Source: Welwitschia mirabilis (taxonomy: Eukaryota > Gnetophyta > Gnetopsida > Welwitschiales). From it: a DNA stretch of 64,000 bases. How positions within the stretch are numbered: the first letter of the stretch is position 1; each line of letters opens with the position of its first letter. Positions 58,319-64,000 of the stretch are shown here, in pieces. The stretch spans positions 219,347,961 through 219,411,960 of the forward strand of contig JBOZIK010000001.1 in the NCBI GenBank assembly GCA_051453625.1, written 5' to 3'. Made by a program: the position numbers and the translations under genes. Under the pieces are notes generated by a model that searched no databases, was not told the DNA's origin, and was given only the letters and a program-made list of their open reading frames with translations.

Positions 58319-59129
58319 ATTAAAAGGATTATAAGTGATCATGGAGGAGAATTCAAAAATCATCTTTTTAAGAAATATTGTATGGATAATGGTATAGAAC
58401 ATTATCTTTTAGCCAAAGACTCTACAACAAAATGGAATTACAAAGAGAAAAATCCAAGTCCTTTAAAACATGACAAAATGATAAGGAAATACCTAAAATG
58501 TTTTGGACTGAAGTAATAATTATAGCATACTACATTATCAATAGAGTCTAACTAAGATTAGATATGGATAAAACCCCCTATGAACATTGAAAATAAAGAA
58601 ATTAAATGTATCATATTTCAAGGTCTTTAGAAGTAAATGTTTTATCTTAAAAGATAGAGAACATCTGAACAAATTTGAGTCTAAAGCTAATGAAGATATC
58701 TTCTTAAGATATACAACTTAAAGTAAAGCCTACCAAGTTTTCAATAAAATGAAGTCTAATAATGGTAGAATCCATAAACATTTAAATGGATAAATTTAGT
58801 ACTAAAATTTGTTGTTAAAGTGGTGAATAAAATCTAACTCTAAGTGTCTCTATAGTAAAATAAGTAATAACTAAAAAAGAAGAAGAGCCATCTCAAGAGG
58901 TCACCTCTAAAAAATTCAAAGAGCTAAAAGATCATCCACTTAAGTATATTATTGGGGATGTAAGCAAAAACATTTGCACTATAAACTCTCTAAAAAATTT
59001 TCATCTCCACATTTATTATATTTCACAAATTGAATCTAAAAAGTTTAAAGAAGTCAACTATTTTAAAGAATGAATAATGACTATGTAAGAATAACTTTAA
59101 AATTCAAAAGAAATATGTTTAAAAACTTG

Positions 59130-59660
59130 TAGAAAGGCCAAAAGATCAAAATTTATTTATAAAAAAATGGATCTTTAAGAATAAGTATGGTGAACATAAT
59201 AATGTTATTAAGAACAAGGCAAGATTAGTAACCTAAGGATTAGCAAAATTGAAGGAATAGATGTAGAAGACACATTTACTCCAAGAGTCATACTAGACAG
59301 TATTAGAATGTTTCTCTCCTATGTATCTTTTAAGAACATTAAAGTTTTTCACATGGACATGAAAAGTGCATTTTTAAATAGAACTCTCAATGAAGAAGTT
59401 TATGTGAAAGAACCATACAAGCCAAACCATGTTTGTATAGTTAAAAAAATTTTATATGATTTAAAATAAGCATCAAGGGTTTGGTACAAAAAATTATCAA
59501 CTTTTCTTAAAGAAAATGATTACACCTATAAAGATGTGGATAAAAACCTATTTGTCAAAAATCTTAAAAAGGAATTTATCATCATTCAAATCTATGTTAA
59601 TGAGATAATTTTTGGAGCCTCAAAATAAAACTCTTAATAGAATATCCTAGTATTATAACC
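59130..59660 (+). pseudogene. copia copy 3 reverse transcriptase
   Basis: Readable blocks in order: WIFKNKYGEHNNVIKNKARL (from 59165, frame interrupted after it), a decayed segment, VFHMDMKSAFLNRTLNEEVY (about 59345-59405, first catalytic Asp retained), a KILYDLK stretch followed by a stop and ASRVWYKKLS, and YVNEIIFGAS at 59593-59622. The last replaces the YVDD active site, so both catalytic Asp are lost (Asn and Glu). The order and spacing are those of Ty1/copia RT. Stops and one frameshift near 59240 are present. Confidence 0.92.
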
Positions 59661-60054
59661 ACACAATTTGAAATGCGTATTCTTGAAGAAGTCTACATGT
59701 TTCTTGGTTTTCAAATTAAACAAATAGAATGCATTATTTTCATCCCTTAATTCAAAATACTTAAGAGAGTTGATCAAGCAGTTAGAACTATAAAATTCAA
59801 AATCAACAAATACAACTATATTAACTTCATTTTAGGTCAATCTAGATGGTCTTGGAAAATCAATGGATTAAAAACTTTCTATGAGTATGATAAAAAAAAT
59901 CTATTGTATTTAACTATGAGTAGAATTGACATAATGTTTAGTGTTACTATGTGTATAAGATATCAGATTTAATCAAAGGAATAACACCTTTGGACTATCA
60001 AAATGATCATAATATATATAAACATATAAATGAGTATGGACTATGGTATCCTAT

Positions 60055-60540
60055 AGAAACTTCTTATGAGCTTGTAGGTTTTAGTGATGTAGACTAGGCT
60101 AGATGTAAAGATGATCAAAAAAGCACTAGTAGAAATTATTTTCTTCTAGGATTATGCTTGATAGGATGACCAAGTAAAAAGAAAAATTCTATTTTCATTT
60201 TCATAGTAGAAGTAGAATATATTGTAGTAGGAGTTATTGTACCTATCTTTTATAGATGAAAAAAATGGTTAAAGACTTTAAAGTTAATTTTGATTAAGTT
60301 CTAATATTTTATTATAGTACTAGTACAATTACTATCTTAAAAAACCTTATTCAACATTCTTTAACTAAACATATTTTACTAAGATACAATTTCCTTAGAG
60401 ATCAAGAAGAAAAAGGTAATATTTCTATAAACTTCATAAGCATTAATAAATAACAAGCTGATATTTTTATAAAACTCTTAAACATTAATAAATTTTTTAG
60501 ATATTATCATGAATTAGAGGGTTTTCTCTTCATCCTTTAA
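60055..60540 (+). pseudogene. copia copy 3 RNase H
   Basis: RNase H removes the RNA template strand during reverse transcription. Blocks in order: YELVGFSDVD with a following stop and ARCKDDQKSTSRNYFLLG (60065-60150, first catalytic Asp present), a decayed SSKKQNS-like strand (PSKKKNSIF), VEVEYIVVG (equivalent of 'AEAEYVA', catalytic Glu present), and after a poor stretch LTKHILLRYNFLRDQEEKGN with QADIFIKLLN closing the domain near 60480. This is the conserved end of copia pol. Several stops are present and there is at least one frameshift. Confidence 0.9.
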
Positions 60541-60549
60541 TTGAATGTA

Positions 60550-60840
60550 GAGTAATCAGCTAGATCTTACATTTAATCGACTAGATCTAGAGAAGTTATG
60601 TTGATCGAATTTTATCTGGTCATTAGGTCTCTTACATATTAGACCTGAACCTAGTCAGGTTAATCAAGCTAAAGTCTAGGTCAACCATACCTAGAATTAA
60701 TTCAACCCTAATCTTAATGGGTCAATAAAATTATAATTTAATTAACTAGACTTGTAGGTTTATAGTGTAGGAGAAAGTAAATGGACCATATTTTTTTTTC
60801 CTCAAATTCAACTTAGTTCACCTTCTTTATAAAATCTTAT
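60550..60840 (+). promoter_or_regulatory. U3-like leader of the aORF in copia copy 3
   Basis: Between RNase H and the aORF stand at least seven GTCGAC-type motifs in decayed form (aatcagctagatc, aatcgactagatc, gttgatcgaattt, ggttaatcaagc, ggtcaaccatacc, gggtcaataaaat, attaactagac). A TATA-like 'tttataaaatcttataaa' near 60828-60845 follows, about 30-45 bp before the ATG at 60874. The layout repeats that of copy 1 (3190-3404). Confidence 0.5.
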
Positions 60841-60873
60841 AAAGCCATACTTTCCTCATTTCCACCTATCTAC

Positions 60874-61987
60874 ATGTCTCTCTCAAATATATTTGTCTTC
60901 TTTCATTTTCTTGTCTTCAAAAAAGTACCATGTATTATCAAAATAGCAAAGGATCCCTCTAGAAGAGCTCATCAGAAGGAGTTAGTAAGAAAAGATCTAA
61001 GATATTTCTCCTCTAGAATGTCAGATGAAGCCTTAGATAAATTTAATAAAAAATTTAAAAATATCTTATCTATAAGGATATTCTAGTAGCTTTATAGGAA
61101 CTCAGAGAATTGAGGGATGTGATGAGAATTTCTAATAATCTAGAACTTTCTTATTTTCTTGATGTTTCTAGGTCTACCTATTCTTTTCTTATTTGAATTT
61201 TACTATAATGCTTCTTTTGATGTGGATTCCTTTACCCTTATGACTCTTTTTTTTTTGGGAAAAGAATTTGAATAATCATAGATATAATAGCCTTCATGAG
61301 GAATTTTAAACCTTGTGTAACTCCATGAAAGATAAGGAAAAGATCATTAAGAAACCCTATGGAAAAATCATTCAGTGAAGGATCACCCTTTCCACATCCA
61401 ATCTCATCCTAAAATATAATTTTCTTCATTTAATTTTTACTTACAATTTTTTACCTCTTACTTATCACTATGATGATACATCAAACTATTGTGCCTATTT
61501 ATTATACTTGGTAAAAATTTGTCATTCCATTGATGCTTCCACCATTATTCTTAAGAATATGGTATCTGAGTTAAAATATCATAAAACTAGGGCCCTTTCT
61601 TACTCTATCCTAATTACAAATATTTGTTATCATTTTAGGTTTTAAATGCATCCCAAGCTTTAAATGTTAACTCTTATATCTTCCATTAGGTGTGCTACTC
61701 TATCCTACATGCACCTTTTCTTTAAATCTAAGAAATCTTTAAAGTATTATTCTTTAAAGTGGGCTTCCCCTGAAAAGACTCTATCATACCATATGATGCT
61801 GGATTCTAAAACTTAACACATGATAAAGGCATTTATTATACTAGGGTATGGGATTGCAAATACTTCTGAGGAAGCCGGTAGCTTTGTTTAAAAGATGGCA
61901 GAAGAAGAAGAAGAAGAAGAAGAAGAAGAAGAAGACCTACATTCTAAAGATGAATCTGAGGAGAAGAAGAAAGAAGAATCTAATTAA
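60874..61987 (+). pseudogene. aORF of copia copy 3
   Basis: Full-length but frameshifted homologue of the aORF at 3541-4608 (1114 bp from ATG to the final TAA, not a multiple of three). Shared features: a basic start with RRAHQKELVRKDL and FSSRMSDEALDKFNKKF (copy 1 has a matching MSEYDIKKFNEKF), a FYYNASFD-like segment near 61200, a YNFLPL block at about 61443, CHSIDAS-like sequence near 61530, and a Glu-rich acidic tail made of a GAA microsatellite (61910-61936) followed by DLHSKDESEEKKKEESN. It is open from 60874 to 61086. Function unknown; not envelope-like. Confidence 0.78.
61910..61936. repeat. GAA microsatellite in aORF tail
   Basis: About nine GAA triplets encoding the poly-Glu tail. 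The acidic tails of copies 1 and 2 have shorter, interrupted versions. Confidence 0.9.
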
Positions 61988-62420
61988 TTGTGTTGCTTTC
62001 TCTATTATTTTTATTATTTTCATTTTTTCTTGTTACTTTTATTTTTCTCTTCTTTATCATTAATATTAAAAGGATGAAAAATAGAGTCTATAAATTAGTT
62101 ATTATTAGGTGTTATTGTTAATTATTATTACCAATTACTAGTAGTTATTTTTACATGAGTATCTTTCATATGTATTGTGTAAGACTAACTAATAAAAATG
62201 AATTTTGTATCATTTTTTATCTATTAATGAATATTATATTTTGCATGAACTATGCTTTTAGTTATTTTATGACTCTCTTTAGAAAACTATTATGAATGCT
62301 TGATTTGGATAAAGTGATCAATAACATTTTGTGAATTTAAATGAATATTTTATAAGGGATATTTTTCAAATGAATATTTTCAAATAAGTATAGTTTACAA
62401 TTAATATCAAATTGGAAGAT
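61988..62420 (+). other. copia copy 3 3' UTR and PPT
   Basis: Non-coding. A decayed tract 'attaaaaggatgaaaa' (about 62068) and the terminal PPT 'aaattggaagat' (62409-62420) are both preceded by 'attaatatt/attaatatc', echoing the repeated PPT contexts of copies 1 and 2. Confidence 0.6.
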
Positions 62421-63552
62421 TGTTATGTTAAAATTTTACCAAGTTAATGTCAAACTATCATTTTCTGATATAAAAAAATATGTTGTATTTCTTGTAGAAA
62501 ATATTAATCCTTTTAGATTAAAAGTAACCAACATTTATCACTAGATCAAAAGCAACTTAATAAGTAATAGAATTTTTAAGGAATTAGCTAGATTCCTAAG
62601 GATCAACTAAACTTATATAATAAATTGTCAAATATTTTCATCAAGGAATTGACTAAATATTTGAGGGGTTGACTAGACCTCAGATAAAAATGTTACATCT
62701 TTTTTTATAAATGGTCGACTAGACAAAAATGTGATTGACCAAACCTGGACATATGCATTGACTAGATCTTGAATGAAATTGATTAGAATAGGAGATGAAA
62801 AGAACATAGATCAACTAGAAGAAGATTGGATTGATCCACTTCAATGATGGCACTAAATGGAGTCAACTGAATATTTTGAGGGGTTAGCCAGTTATGATAA
62901 AAACAAAATTTCTTAGTCTTATTTTCTAGTCATTTACCTTTTTTAATCTATTGGAATATTATATTTAATTGTAAAACCATAAAATCTATCTTCTATATAA
63001 ACCACAATCATAAAAATCATTGGCATCCTTGTGTGGTGGATCAAAATAAAAAAGTATATTTTTACTATTAGTTATTTAGTTAATCGGATTGCACTATATG
63101 TACTTAGATTTATGACATCATTTTTAAAAAGTATAGTACTTTCTTTATTTTACTTCAGATCTAGTAGATCCTATGCATTGTGACATACTATTGTCATTAA
63201 AAAGCATATTTATATAAAGGTTAAGACTAAGCCTTTAAAAATCTAACTGTAAAAGGTTACGGGTAAACTTAAGATACCTAGAAAGTAAGTAACAAGAATC
63301 TAAATCAACCTTGAATAGAAGCTGACTGTAAAGAGTGAAGTAGGAGATTTCCTGAACCACTATAAAACATGTGTCCAATAATCTTCATTAGTATTTTCTA
63401 GTTTTAGTTTTTTTAGATTATTTTGTTATTTCATATACTCGATTTTTTAAGTATTTAATATTTTATAAAGATAATTTTTAAATTCATTTTAAAATTGTAT
63501 TTGCCCCTCCTCATACCCCTTCTCCAACCTCTCTAGGTTTCTAGATCCAATA
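62421..63552 (+). repeat. 3' LTR of copia copy 3
   Basis: Starts TGTTATGTTAAA after the PPT and ends ATCCAATA, 1132 bp. It aligns with 54349-55339. It contains the motif array (62570-62890), the TATA box near 62993-63003 (ttctatataaacc in both LTRs) and the C-rich end typical of this family (63503-63530). Confidence 0.9.
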
Positions 63553-64000
63553 AAGATAGTCAATGATGATAATAGTAAGATCTCAGAAATCATTATAAAG
63601 TTCTAAAAATAGATAAAATCTAAGAATCATCATAAAAAAGGCATGGTAAAAGAGCTTAAATTAGGAAGAACTTAAGGTAGGAGAAAGGGTGTCATGATAG
63701 AATAATGATAATGCAACAAGTAAAAAGAAGCAATGCTAAGAAAAATTCTTAAATATGCTTGAACGCAAAAGCATTTAAGATTAACAACTAGATTTATGAA
63801 AATTCAAAAGGATGAAAAAAGTATCACCATGAATGAAAGGAACATCATCTATCAAAATGCTAAAATAAAATCAACCCCTATGGATAAAAACCACAAGTGA
63901 AAACAAGAAGATAACAAGAAAACTACTAAATGATCAAGTCCTAAATATTATGATGAAAAAGTATGGAGATAACTTTGAAATAGAAAGTGAAAATACCAAG
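63553..64000. other. Unassigned flank
   Basis: A-rich sequence after the copia element. No frame, repeat or motif was recognised apart from the probable target-site duplication AAGAT at its start. Confidence 0.5.

Larger units (their letters stand above)
57440..58600 (+). pseudogene. copia copy 3 integrase, with internal 132-bp repeats and a gap
   Basis: Integrase inserts the cDNA into the genome. The HHCC zinc finger is readable at 57450-57570 (RHVNYDHLKTI ... DAC, stop, KGKQVRTS). The core begins with GPIQTKSIG and TMVDDFSSFTYIFFLENKF, which holds the first catalytic Asp. This block is then repeated every 132 bp (see separate entry) up to the N run 57942-58318. After the gap, IISDHGGEFKNHLFKKYC (from about 58329) carries the second Asp and NGIEHY follows. 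The Glu region and C-terminal domain are decayed beyond reading after 58440. Confidence 0.88.
54349..63552 (+). mobile_element. Ty1/copia element, copy 3 (SIRE/Maximus-like), near full length but inactive
   Basis: A 9.2-kb element with two LTRs, PBS, gag, protease, integrase, RT, RNase H, aORF, PPT, in this order on the forward strand. Integrase before RT identifies Ty1/copia. The extra ORF after RNase H and the long gag with zinc knuckle and coiled coil point to the SIRE/Maximus lineage. Flanks AAGAA (54344-54348) and AAGAT (63553-63557) are a probable target-site duplication with one change. All ORFs are broken by stops and frameshifts, and both the protease and RT active sites are mutated. 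Confidence 0.92.

Overview
This window is nuclear DNA of a flowering plant and consists almost entirely of old, broken LTR retrotransposons. No host gene, rRNA, functional tRNA gene, CRISPR array or prokaryotic operon is visible. Evidence for a plant nuclear origin: Ty1/copia and Ty3/gypsy gag, protease, integrase, RT and RNase H remnants of plant lineages, primer-binding sites matching plant initiator-Met and Asp tRNAs, 5-bp target-site duplications, and heavy CpG-type decay (CG is rare, TG and CA common). A monocot is possible, but the species cannot be told. Ten runs of N interrupt the sequence.

Layout. 1-757: reverse-strand LTR fragment with a 37-bp tandem repeat. 1639-6690: Ty1/copia copy 1 (SIRE/Maximus-like), with gag, protease, an additional ORF (here 'aORF') and a 3' LTR, but no integrase, RT or RNase H. 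7191-9665: reverse-strand gypsy gag fragment and an LTR fragment. 9676-12160: Ty1/copia copy 2, reduced to the end of the aORF, the 3' UTR and an LTR. 12161-41243: a nest. An old reverse-strand gypsy copy of the Tat/Athila type (E0) is split by a relative, E1 (13046-34568), and E1 is itself split by a forward-strand gypsy element (20091-31641) with 4.1-4.3 kb LTRs, a Met PBS, a Del/Tekay-like 3' end and a perfect GACAT duplication. 41244-46895: a third Tat/Athila-type copy (E3). 46896-54348: strongly decayed sequence with a 118-bp tandem repeat. 54349-63552: Ty1/copia copy 3, the most complete element, with two LTRs, PBS, gag, protease, integrase, RT, RNase H, aORF and PPT. 63553-64000: unassigned.

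How the parts relate. Three copia copies share the same aORF between pol and the 3' LTR. In copies 1 and 3 the aORF is preceded by GTCGAC-type short repeats and a TATA box, resembling the organisation of the LTR U3, so the aORF may have had its own promoter. The Tat/Athila-type copies carry gag with or without protease, and I found no RT, RNase H or integrase in them, which suggests a family that needed another element for mobility. Nothing in the window looks able to transpose today.

Limits: all homologies were read by eye. Element ends are firm for the GACAT element and copia copy 3, good for copia LTRs 1 and 2, and approximate elsewhere.
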